DNA of 64,000 nucleotides. Origin: Sipunculus nudus. Taxonomy: Eukaryota > Annelida > Sipuncula > Golfingiida > Sipunculidae. How positions within the stretch are numbered: the stretch's first letter is position 1; each line of letters starts with the position of its first letter. The stretch is taken from NCBI GenBank assembly GCA_026874595.1, contig CM049308.1, positions 95,590,624-95,654,623 of the forward strand, in the 5' to 3' direction. The notes below the pieces were generated by a model that ran no database searches, had not been told where the DNA came from, and saw only the letters and a program-made list of their open reading frames with translations. Positions 24,480 through 33,690 of the stretch are shown here, piece by piece. The position numbers and the translations under genes are program-made.

Positions 24480-26057
24480 GTGAAAGTGCAAATATTCAAT
24501 TATAAAATTAGTGGATGTTTTTATACCCATGAATTTGTTGGGGGGGCTCAGCCCCCCTAACAATTTCATTGGGGGGGGGGGGGGGCCCGGCCCCTGCGGG
24601 CCCCCCGGTTTCGCCGCCTTTGTATACATGCAAGATGAAAGAAAGTTCCCACCAAGTAAAGCCTGGGGCTAGCAAGCTGCAAGATGGACCACTGTGTGTG
24701 TAATGGGGGGGGGACAGATTATGATGACTTTGTACTATTGGTTGACCATTATATGTAGCTATAGAGGAACATGGCAGCACGGAGCTTTCTGAAATAGACA
24801 TATGACAGTATGAACATGTATGAAAGATACATAATTCCGATTTCTTTTAGAACAATATTTTGTGTTAAGGTGGGAGATAAATGTACAAAAATATCGCAGC
24901 TGGATTTATTGGATTTAAATATAGGATATTAGAAAGTAACAAATAGAATGGGCCACATGGAGTCTATTTGAAATCTCTATGCTGAATCAAAATGGCAAAA
25001 AATGTATCACTTCTGATACTCGGTCATATCCAGTATCATGCATGGTAACAGCAAAAGTCAATCTAAATTATTAATTTAATAGTGACAAGTAGGCAAGTGA
25101 AGCATGCGTAAGCAATTGATGGGCCACTTTAAAAAAACATATGTGTATGCGACTGTTCCGAGGCCGGGGTCCACTGGAGATTTGATAAAACAACATATTA
25201 TGGTACTGGATTTCTTTAAGGATTTTCTTGAAAGTGCTGATTTGGCAATTTCAATTGTAAAGTGCCAGCATATACTATTAAGGTAATCTTGGTACAAACA
25301 CTTTGTGTTTTAAGTTTGTGGTGTCTAAAGTAAAGTGGTGTTTGTGGGATCCTCTTCCGGGTTGTCGGGGAAGCGCTCGGAAAGTTAAAGGAACCCCCCC
25401 CCCCCCCCGCCCCGGTGAAAAATATATGTAGGCCCCTAGGCCTATTCATCGTACCTTTTAGAGCACCCAGTTCCATTTCTGAAAATAACAGAGGCAAGAC
25501 AAATATTTATATGTATCGATTACATAAATTTTCCATGACTGACCACTTCATCTCCCTTCAGACCTTCCCTCCTCCAAATACGCCACTCTTTTTAATACAA
25601 CAATGGAGCTTCGGTTCTAGATCTCCGGACAGAAGTTCTCATTCACTGTGTATTTACTGCCTACACAACAACTCGAAGGCCCAACAAAGAATAACTGACG
25701 TAAACAAGTGTCCCACATGGATTTTCTCCTGTCCCTGTCTGGCCGCTTGGGCAAAGCCAAAGCCAACAGCCACAAGCCATTTATTATTCCTGTGTAGTAA
25801 TCCTATATATGGTGATATGTTGAACTGGTATGAAGGATCCATTATTACATCAAATTATGTCTTATAAGACAGATCGAGGTTGTTACGATTCCGCCAATCA
25901 GACTGACGCTGTGTGACAACCTGACCGACTAGGGGCAATGAGTATACACACGTAATGAAAAGAAAATACTTCATAGCAGCATTTATAAATAACAATACTT
26001 GCCGGGCCCGTAGAGAGTCACAACCACGACAAGAAGGTTCAAATACCACGCTGCCAT
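11855..26057 (-). CDS. LU (Ly6/uPAR, three-finger) domain type I membrane protein, five exons
   Basis: Join 26057-26003, 19390-19208, 18636-18351, 16620-16502 and 12015-11855 (minus): 804 coding bases, about 267 residues. Exon 1 encodes a signal peptide (MAAWYLNLLVVVVTLYGP) and ends at a GC donor (G|GCAAGT). Exons 2 and 3 encode one LU domain with exactly ten Cys: residues 24, 27, 51, 61, 67, 111, 119, 153, 155 and 160, opening LECYTC and closing with CACNNDYCN. Exon 4 gives a transmembrane helix (about 180-198) running into a Cys-rich juxtamembrane segment (CGCCCCYCCCRKKPYRR). Exon 5 is a 52-residue cytoplasmic tail ending GKNEVI. LU domains bind protein ligands at the cell surface; the ligand here is unknown. 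Most relatives are GPI-anchored or secreted, so a helix and tail are less usual. The weakest link is the exon 3 donor (TTTTTG|GTGCGT), chosen because it alone gives the phase needed by exon 4. Confidence 0.75.
12228..16440 (+). repeat. 31-bp minisatellite, about 136 copies, in the last intron of the LU gene
   Basis: The unit is CACACCTACAGATTGGTCTA plus CACGATCATAT (31 bp), with common variants ACTGGTTTACA, TTGGTCTTCA and ATCATGTC. Because 31 is not a multiple of three and the unit lacks stops, all three plus-strand frames stay open for up to 1,058 codons; these are not genes. The array lies between LU exon 5 (ending 12015) and exon 4 (starting 16502), so it is spliced out. Rare variants recur at a distance of about 1,319 bp (a truncated unit at ~13811 and ~15130; CAGATTGTTCT at ~14033 and ~15352; CAGAGTGG pairs at ~14125 and ~15445), showing a long internal duplication. 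Confidence 0.97.
16781..16826. repeat. Poly-C then poly-G inverted tract
   Basis: Sixteen C (16781-16796), a short spacer, then thirteen G (16814-16826). The two runs can pair as a hairpin, and each alone could form an i-motif or G-quadruplex. It lies in the intron between LU exons 3 and 4. Confidence 0.85.
17459..17845 (+). repeat. 27-bp minisatellite, about 14 copies, in an LU gene intron
   Basis: The unit is CTCACAAACACCGCACAC followed by either GAAGGTCTG or TATAGTCTG. Four adjacent copies carry the first variant and the flanking copies carry the second. Stop-free frames across it on both strands are artefacts. Confidence 0.95.
20560..20608. repeat. (GA)n microsatellite followed by poly-G
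   Basis: A run of about 20 GA dinucleotides ending in eleven G, inside the first intron of the LU gene. Open frames across it are repeat artefacts. Confidence 0.9.
20800..22108 (-). mobile_element. Helitron-like satellite element, short copy (about three internal units)
   Basis: Reverse-oriented relative of the large element at 54491-60768. It reads, on the minus strand, TTGTATCCCCAGACAAAG with a hairpin to GTCGGGGGATAC, then about three ~330-bp units, then GTCTGGGGATAC, the hairpin GGCACCTGCGGTGCC and CTAG. GTATCCCCAGACAA near the start is inverted near the end (subterminal inverted repeats). The final hairpin plus CTRR-type end (CTAG followed by T) fits the Helitron or Helentron class. No transposase or helicase is present, so it is non-autonomous. 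It lies in the first intron of the LU gene. Confidence 0.65.
22267..22800 (+). mobile_element. Possible Helitron-like element start with GC-rich interior
   Basis: Begins TCTATATATTAATAGCG and AAGGCGATTTTTGT, closely matching the start of the short element at 23426-23548 (through CCGTATCT and ATACCACCGTA). It then enters a GC-rich island (about 22440-22800) with two strong hairpins: GCAGGCCTTCCTGC at 22636-22649 and an 11-base perfect stem, GGGGGGTCGCA (22653-22663) against 22678-22688. No protein was recognised. The right boundary is not seen. Confidence 0.4.
23426..23548 (+). mobile_element. Miniature Helitron-like element, about 120 bp
   Basis: Starts ATATATATTAAAAGCGTAAC, shared with 22267, and ends with hairpin CCGTGC-GTATA-GCACGG (23521-23537), seven bases (GTGGTTG), then CTAG followed by T. 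Hairpin, short spacer and CTRR is the classic Helitron 3' end. It is far too short to code for anything. Confidence 0.55.
23935..24629. mobile_element. 695-bp non-autonomous TIR element
   Basis: Terminal inverted repeats of about 22 bases: ATGTATACCATTGGCGGCGA plus AAC on the left (23935-23957), and on the right the reverse complement with a few changes (24608-24629, GTTTCGCCGCC then GTATACAT). Inside are two long AT microsatellites (about 23988-24092 and 24426-24474) and a palindromic GGGGGGCTCAGCCCCCC block at 24540-24557. No coding frame is recognised. Confidence 0.6.
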
Positions 26058-26092
26058 TTTGTGCTTTGTGCGGTAAGATGGAATAAGGACAC

Positions 26093-26101
26093 TTCCCGGA
26101 A
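26093..26101. promoter_or_regulatory. Palindrome TTCCCGGAA upstream of LU exon 1
   Basis: TTC-N3-GAA is the STAT (GAS) consensus, here 36 bases before the start codon. The shared block (ACTTCCCGGAAAA, then AGAGCA and GCACAGAT) is conserved with the duplicate promoter at 28661-28697. CCGGAA is also an ETS core. Its use as a binding site is inference. Confidence 0.4.
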
Positions 26102-26644
26102 AAAAGAGCACGGCGGCACAGATAACCTCACACACCTACACGCGGTTTGCAGCTAAAGCTGGCTGGCCCAGAGAGAGCTGGCAAAAAACTCTATCAATTG
26201 ACAAAGTTGTTGTTGGCCTAAATACACAGGACATTGATGATTCAACTCACAATGTCGGCGGTATCAAACCTATAAGGCCATACAGGCCGCAGGTGGTGAA
26301 CGAGCATGGATCAGTCAGATTGGGCATTATTATGTGTAATTAAGCCTACTAAATGATCAATCAGTAAATGATTACAGATATCGGAACCCTGGTCATTCCA
26401 ATAAAATTAATTTTTCGTGTGAAGAAATATGTCACAAATATACATTTTTACAGGTTTTAAAACTAGCTTCTTCTTGCTGGCGTTCTGTTTAGGAATCAAT
26501 CAAACACCCGCTGACGTCACTGAAAAAATGTATCAGAGGTATCTACGTGCGAAGGTTAATAAGAAAATAATAACCACTCTCAGGCATGTAGGCACTAATG
26601 CCAATGTATTACATGTATATCAGGGTTAAGGTCAATTTCACATA

Positions 26645-26658
26645 CAGTGGCGGATCCA
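26645..26658 (+). mobile_element. Solo transposon-like end CAGTGGCGGATCCA
   Basis: Fourteen bases followed by a G run, identical to the reverse complement of 44539-44552. From memory, CAGTGGCGGATCCA-like ends are widespread in invertebrate DNA transposons of hAT type. No matching second end was seen nearby. Confidence 0.4.
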
Positions 26659-28573
26659 TGGGGGGGGGGGGGGGTCCATTGGGTCCGGGCTGTATAGCTG
26701 TGTACGACACATAGCTGTATATATGCGTCAGATAGCCTATAGCTGTATACGTCACAATGAAGGGATCGCCTTTCAACATCTATTCTTATATATGTTATCC
26801 TAACCCTAAACAAATTTCAACATCTTTCCAGATTCCTCACAAAGGATAACCATAATATCTCTCGCCAGCTGGCGGAGGTATAAAGTTCTAAACATCAAAT
26901 TTACTGATGGTGATTTCTTCTGTAGCTGATACAAATATATAAATATAGAAATTGTTTTTCTTTGTTTTATCAAACGAAAACATGAGAGGTATCTGTTATT
27001 AAATCTGACTCTCGTGAATACAAAATATATGCGATCAAACAACTCTAAACTTAAACTTAACGTGGTTACAGAAAACGGTGTAAGATAGAACTAAAAAAAC
27101 TCTAATTGTTCCATTTTCGAATCCGCTTCAAATCAGCCAAAAACATGTGTATTAATTTAAGTTATTTTACTTTTCATTATACTTTAACTTGATGTTGTTC
27201 CGGATAATAAATTGCAGAAAATATGTGCTTATTTTGATATTGATGTTAATTACATACTTACATTAATTAATTCCATTACCCAGTCATTTTGTATTTTCAA
27301 TCTCCTCACTTAAATTCGAAAATACAAGACTCATGCACACCTCTACATGATATAATTATATATTGCAGGATACAGACGCACAGGTTTGCTGCAATTTATA
27401 ACTGAAAGTTGAGGATTTACTCTGAAAATAATCTTTAAATAAATCTTTGCAATTTTCTAGAAGTGAATTAATAAATATTTATTAATTCAGTAAATTAGTT
27501 ACATTCTCTCATGCAAAGGAGTTTAATCAAAATTTTCTTGAGATCAAGTCAGTTACTAGTATTTAAAATGCAATAGGACTGTACAGATCACCGGGGCTGT
27601 ATGACCATGGCGTGTTTTGAAAACTTTTAATGGAGTAATTATTCAAAGAGTCTTCTTGAGATCTTCGAGTGTAATGACGACTGTGTTACTGATAGGTACA
27701 TAGTACCCACATACTCAATGGGGTTTAAAATAACAAATATGTAGAATGATACCATATAAAACTATAAACACTATTTAAATCAATCAACATTACTGACAAA
27801 GCTGCACGTGCTTACTCATATCTAGCTTGTTTTGATCCAGCATGATGTTAGAGCCCCTTGTCTGGAAAAATATTTAGTTGTCCATAAATTCCTCAGCTAA
27901 TACATTTATTAACATCGTTTTCTTTTTCATTAAAGATTTTTTATTACAAATAAGATTTATTTGAATGTACGTTATACACTGATAATCTTCATAATGCATG
28001 TATAAAAAAAAATCTACACATATGTCAATGAACATCAATAAGTCGCACTGTTTTGAAAATATGCTCTGGTGCCAACCACATTTAATTTGCATTTCCTTAA
28101 GTGCATTCTCAATACGTGTTATATTTAAATCTTCAGTAACCAGAGACGAAGACTGTCAAACTTAATTGGTAGTTAAATCCTTTAAATATTGCAACAAAAT
28201 TTTGAACATGGAGATTTTTAAAAAATTTCTATCATCATTTCATTGACGTTCCTGAACGAATAAACGCTACATCTTGTAGATAATGAAAACTTCACCAGTT
28301 ATTCAGTATTGGACCAAATTAATTGTTCAGGCTGTTACACATGCACCTGAAAAGATTTGTATTAATGCCAATCTAGCATTCTTTTATAAAAAAAAAACTA
28401 TTGTATAGATCTAATACTTGATCATGGTTGCCATGAAGGTTGCCATGATGGTCATGGTTACATACCTGTGGGTAATACAATATACACGAAAGGTTAAATG
28501 TAAACTACATATATACAAATGACCCTTCGACAGACTTATACAGTCATTTTAGAAGATAAAAAGAAATACTAGC

Positions 28574-28625
28574 CTGGTCGGTAAAGTACAACAAAGAAGA
28601 TCACCAAACACGTATACCACGCCAT
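28574..28625 (-). CDS. Duplicate (alternative) first exon of the LU gene
   Basis: A second signal-peptide exon, MAWYTCLVIFFVVLYRP plus one base, lies 2.5 kb upstream of the assembled first exon. It matches it in design: same start context (ATGGC), same TGGTAT after the start, same CTTTAC/CTCTAC near the end, and the same GGC(A/T)AGTATT splice region, giving a GC donor in phase 1. It would join exon 2 (19390) in frame. The sequence upstream of the ATG is also shared. It is either an alternative promoter and first exon of the LU gene or the remnant of a tandem gene duplication. No second LU-domain exon was seen between the two first exons. Confidence 0.6.
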
Positions 28626-28666
28626 TTTACGCTTCCTTGTATAAAGACGTAAAAGAGCTAGGTCAC

Positions 28667-28675
28667 TTCCCGGAA
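28667..28675. promoter_or_regulatory. Palindrome TTCCCGGAA upstream of the duplicate first exon
   Basis: Same nine-base palindrome as at 26093, 42 bases before the duplicate start codon, inside a conserved block of about 35 bases. Flanking sequence has diverged more than the palindrome, which suggests either constraint or chance retention. Confidence 0.4.
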
Positions 28676-28699
28676 AATAGAGCATGGTAGCACAGATCC

Positions 28700-29350
28700 C
28701 CGCCCGGAACTACAGACCACAGAAAGGTTAGAACAAGGGCCTTTTTTAGGCGGTACAGACTCATTTGTCCGTATGCTCAAAAGCTGACTTAGTAAACCTA
28801 ACATAGTCCACGTATTTGCTTAATCTTGGACTGGCTAAAACCGGATTATTGGTGTATTGTTAACGGCATGCACAAAGAAAGACCACAGAAAGTTTAGCCA
28901 AACCAAGTACTAACTCCTTAAACCTGGTACTAAACTCAATATATGAATATTAATGAAGCAGGTCAACAGGGTCATGGTGGGGATTCCCAAAAGAAAACAA
29001 CAGTTAGGAGCCGTTTTTAATGTTGTCTTCAGCTCTTCAGTGTATGTTAGGGCTGGTGTCTGTGTAATATTTGTGGAACCAAAATTATAAAACCTCCTAC
29101 AACAGATTGGTTGGTTAAAACATGTAAAATATAAGTTAAATGAGCCTGTATAGCTGGGTCGTGCTGAGCTATCGTGACGGGTCCTGGGTCATTACAGGCT
29201 AGGATTCAGAATATTTTCCAAAGGGACATGTCAGAATATGTCAAGGCACAGACTATATATATAATAAGTAAATTATATAACAAATATATATATAATAAAT
29301 ATTTGACCAGGAACTGATGGGGAGGGCCTAGGGGTCTCCCCCAGAAAAAA
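28700..29350. other. Non-coding stretch upstream of the duplicate LU exon
   Basis: No gene or repeat array recognised. The 29206-29400 open frame on the minus strand is low complexity. Confidence 0.5.
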
Positions 29351-29352
29351 AA

Positions 29353-29600
29353 ATTAAAAATAAAAGGCAAAAACTTTATCTCCGAGCTTCCCAGGATCAA
29401 ACTGAAGAACTTTGCCGGTTCATGGGGACGTTTGAGTCAAAATAAAAAAAATGTAACTGGATATACAGTTACAATTAAAAATAAAAGGCAAAAACTTTAT
29501 CTCCGGGCTTCCAAGGTTACAAACTGAAGAACTTTGCTGGTTCATGGCGACGTATGAGTCAAAATAAAAAAAAAATGTAACAGGATATACAGGTACATAA
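29353..29600 (+). repeat. Two-copy tandem duplication, unit about 121 bp
   Basis: Two copies of a block starting ATTAAAAATAAAAGGC and containing CTGAAGAACTTTGC, GGTTCATGG and GAGTCAAAATAAAAAAAA, ending with GGATATACAG. They differ at a small number of sites, so the duplication is moderately recent. Confidence 0.85.
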
Positions 29601-30128
29601 TTTTAATAAAGAAATAGATACATGGTAACACATGGAATCCGTAATCTGTTTTTATTCTGGATGCTTTGGTCAAGCTAACAAGAATTGTTACCTCTGATTT
29701 TCATTGTTATCCAGTCATTACATTATAAGATAATAGAATGAGGAGATAACACATTTTACAATGACGGGTAGCTGAGGGAGGGCCAGTGAATCACGGGAAG
29801 GCAATGTAATGAGCCACTATCAGCTATTCTAGTATTTTAATAACCTAGAATCTTATGGCGTTCAAGTGAATTCAGGGAACTATATAATTATATATACAAT
29901 ATTTTGCACAGTTCACAAGTCGGCTGAAAAATTGTTCAGGATGGGAGCAGGAAGGGGGTGTCGACCTTGAACCCCCCTTTTGATCCGACCTTATAGTTCA
30001 TTATAAAAAAATGATTTTACAAAGTTCCAGTTTCTCACTAAAATTGAAGCATGGATTGACTCGGAATTAATTTACTGTGCTTATTTATCATTCACAGCTT
30101 TATCTTTTGTGTAGGAATATTTGCGCAA

Positions 30129-30129
<1 letters not shown>

Positions 30130-30218
<89 letters not shown>
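30130..30218. repeat. (AT)n microsatellite
   Basis: About 44 AT dinucleotides with one interruption. Similar AT runs are at 40413-40447, 46300-46326 and 49110-49190. Confidence 0.95.
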
Positions 30219-30219
<1 letters not shown>

Positions 30220-30713
30220 TCTTTTTATTATGTGACACGGGCGTAGCTCCTGTGTTGGCCCTCGTGTCTGGCCGCTTGTTACATTCTATGTTTAAAAAGT
30301 AATGGTTGAACTCTCGATGTCATGTGAGCCTTGGGTTTTCACGCCTGGTCGTAGGTCACGTGTAAATAAACTATGAATAGTAATAACGTAATGAAAAAGG
30401 AGAGAAAAAAGTGAAAAAATATTAAATAAATAAATAAAAAAAAATAAAGGAAAAAAGAATACAAATAAGCAAAAACAAAAACAAAAAGACTCAATAATTC
30501 GAAAATAATACAGATACTTGTATGCCTAGAAATTCATACAATAAACTCATATATGGTATTCTTGTGGCTGAAATATTAAGTTAAAGCAGTGTTACAAACA
30601 TTATAAGATACATAATACAAAAAAATGCAAATTGATCAGTTTCCTTTTGTTGATTTCCTTAAGCTGAAAGCATGATATACATAAGCAGCTAGTTTGGTTA
30701 TTTCACATGTATT

Positions 30714-31936
30714 TTATGATTTCAATATCTTTTTAAAATTATATTCTGTTGACTCTTGGATATCTTTTTCAAAATATTTTAACCGTAATTCCTTATATAA
30801 AGGACATTCCATCAGGAAGTGACTCTCATCTTCAATAATGTTATAACCATACCTTATACAATATTTACAGACACTTTCTTCTCTATCCAAGCCATAATGT
30901 CGTCCTGTTTCTATTTGTAACTTATGATCTGAACATCTAAATTTAGCTAATGGGGTTTTGTGATATTTATTACATACACAACTGATATATTTTTCAAAAT
31001 TCAACATGGATTTGAAAAGACCATAATACTGTAACTTATTCTTGACTTTACATCACTACTCCAGTTCTGTTGTGCCATATCTATCAATCTTTCTTTAAAA
31101 CATCTTATAAACCAGTTACAATCACCGACTTCTTGAGCCATCCATATAAAACCAAAACCAGTCTGAAAAGTAAAGATTTCACTCCTGTTACCCATGTTGA
31201 TTTACCATTTTCATCAAGTTTCCTTTATAAAATATATAAACGTCTTGGATATCTTGCCTCTTCCATATGCAGCAACCTTAACCGGTATTTAATGCACTGA
31301 ACTGAATATGTCACAAATAAAGGAAAACGGCCACAATCTCCTAAGACAGCTGCATTTGGAGTAGTGCTTCCAACATTTAATATATATTTGCAAAATTTAT
31401 AATAAACCCTTCCTAGTATTTCTGTCCCCATAACTCACTCCCATACATTAATATTGGTGCTACCATGCTATAAAATAGCTTAAAAACTTGCTTCACTGGT
31501 AAATTATTATGTTGATTAAGTTCTTGATTACTTGCACTGCCTTTGCTGTTGTTGTGTCCTATGCCATGACAGTTTAGAAGTAAAGGTAATGCCTAAATAT
31601 TTATACTGAGAAACAAGATTTATTTGTTTACCTTTAAAATACCATTTTTCTGTTTTCTAAGTAATACCTCCTCCCCTAAAAACCATGATTTGAGTTTTGT
31701 CTAAATTAATTTTCATACCATATCTGCAGCAAAATATTTGTAAATGATTAATCTGTTTTTGTTGTCTTCCTACTGATCTCCAAAATTAACAATGTTATCT
31801 GTAAATAACAATGTCATAACATCAGGTAGAATGTGGTAAATGTAAATTCCTTCTTGATTTGATATTTATAACATACTTTAAAATTCATTAATAAAAAGAG
31901 AAAATAACAATGGAGTGAGTACACCCCTTTGTCTGG
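30714..31936 (-). pseudogene. Broken LINE (non-LTR retrotransposon) 3' half
   Basis: Reading on the minus strand from 31936 downwards: the reverse-transcriptase segment GTRQRGVLTPLLFSLFINEF; a catalytic box decayed to FTDN where the family has (Y/F)ADD; then VAPILMYGSELWG; FCKYILNVGSTTPNAA with GRFPL; and FQTGFGFIWMAQEVG. It ends with a C-terminal zinc-binding segment CKYC...DESHFLMECPLY (about 30800-30880). The frame shifts several times. The whole endonuclease and the first part of the reverse transcriptase are missing: homology stops abruptly at about 31936, next to the 27-bp minisatellite. It makes no product. Confidence 0.85.
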
Positions 31937-31949
31937 TACCAACTGCACA

Positions 31950-33690
31950 ATTAAAGTACCCCTAGCTACACAGGAGCCTGGGGGAGACATCGCTACACAG
32001 GAGCCTGGGGGAGACCTCGCTACACAGGAGCCCGGGGGAGACCTGGCTACACAGAAGCCCGGGGAGACCTCGCTACACAGGAGCCTGGGGAAGACCTCGC
32101 TACACAGAAGCCCGGGGAGACCTGGCTACACTGGAGCCTGGGGGAGACCTCGCTACACAGGAGCCCGGGGAAGACCTGGCTACACAAGAGCCCGGGGAAG
32201 ACCTGGCTACACAAGAGCCCGGGGGAGACCTGGCTACACAGGAGCCCGGGGAAGACCTAGCTACACAGGAGCCCGGGGGAGACCTGGCTACACAGGAGCA
32301 CGGGGAAGACCTAGCTACACAGGAGCCCGGGGGAGACCTGGCTACACAGGAGCCCGGGGAAGACCTGGCTACACAGGAGCCCGGGGAAGACCTCGCTACA
32401 CAGGAGCCCGGGGGAGACCTCGCTACACAGGAGCCCGGGGGAGACCTAGCTACACAGGAGCCCGGGGGAGACCTCGCTACACAGGAGCACGGGGAAGACC
32501 TAGCTACACAGGAGCCCGGGGGAGACCTCGCTACACACGAGCCTGGGGGAGACCTCGCTACACAGGAGCCCAGGGAAGACCTGGCTACACAGGAGCCCGG
32601 GGAAGACCTGGCTACACAAGAGCCCGGGGGAGACCTGGCTACACAGGAGCCTGGGGAAGACCTCGCTACACAGGAGCCCGGGGAAGACCTCGCTACACAA
32701 GTGCATGGGGAAGACCTAGTTACACAGGAGCCCGGGGGAGACCTCGCTACACAGGAGCCTGGGGGAGACCTCGCTACACAGGAGCACTGGGAAGACCTAG
32801 CTACACAGGAGCACTGGGAAGACCTGGCTACATAAGAGCCCGGGGAAGACCTGGCTACACAGGAGCCCGGGGGAGACCTGGCTACACAGGAGCCCGGGGA
32901 AGACCTCGCTACACAGGAGCCTGGGGCAGACCTCGCTACACAGAAGCTCGGGGAGACCTGGCTACACAGGAGCCTGGGGGAGACCTCGCTACACAGGAGC
33001 CCGGGGTAGACCTGGCTACACAAGAGCCCGGGGAAGACCTGGCTAAACAAGAGCCTGGGGGAGACCTGGCTACACAGGAGCCTGGGAAAGACCTCGCTAC
33101 ACAGGAGCCCGGGGAAGACCTGGCTACACAAGAGCACGGGGAAGACCTAGCTACACAGGAGCCCGGGGGAGACCTCGCTACACAGGAGCCCGGGGAAGAC
33201 TTGGCTACACAACAGCCCGGGGCAGACCTGGCTACACAGGAGCCCGGGGAAGACCTGGCTACACAGGAGCCCGGGGAAGACCAGGCTACACAAGAGCACG
33301 GGGAAGACCTAGCTACACAAGAGCCCGGGGAAGACCTCGCTACACAGGAGCCCGGGGGAGACCTCGCTACACAGGAGCCCGGGGAAGACCTCGCTACACA
33401 GGAGCCCGGGGAAGACCTCGCTACACAGGAGCCCGGGGAAGACCTCGCTACACAGAAGCCCGGGGAAGACCTCGCTACACAGGAGCCCGGGGGAGACCTC
33501 GCTACACAGGAGCCCAGGGAAGACCTCGCTACACATGTGCCCGGGGAAGACCTGGCTACACAAGAGCACGGGGAAGACCTAGCTACACAGGAGCCCGGGG
33601 GAGACCTCGCTACAGAGGAGCCTGGGGGAGACCTCGCTACACAGGAGCCCGGGGAAGACCTGGCTACACAAGAGCCCGGGGGAGACCTCG
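31950..33690 (+). repeat. 27-bp minisatellite, about 64 copies, between LINE and Gypsy remnants
   Basis: The unit is CTACACAGGAGCCCGGGGAA plus GACCTGG (27 bp), with G/C variants. As 27 is a multiple of three and lacks stops, a nine-residue peptide repeat (LATQEPGED or GRPGYTGAR, depending on frame) stays open on both strands. On the plus strand the open frame runs straight into the Gag remnant. The frame changes twice inside the array, so continuous selection on a protein is doubtful. Confidence 0.95.

Noticed and set aside
32100-33569. Long minus-strand open frames of a nine-residue Cys-containing repeat
   Set aside because: Antisense of the 27-bp minisatellite. The unit has no stop codon on either strand.
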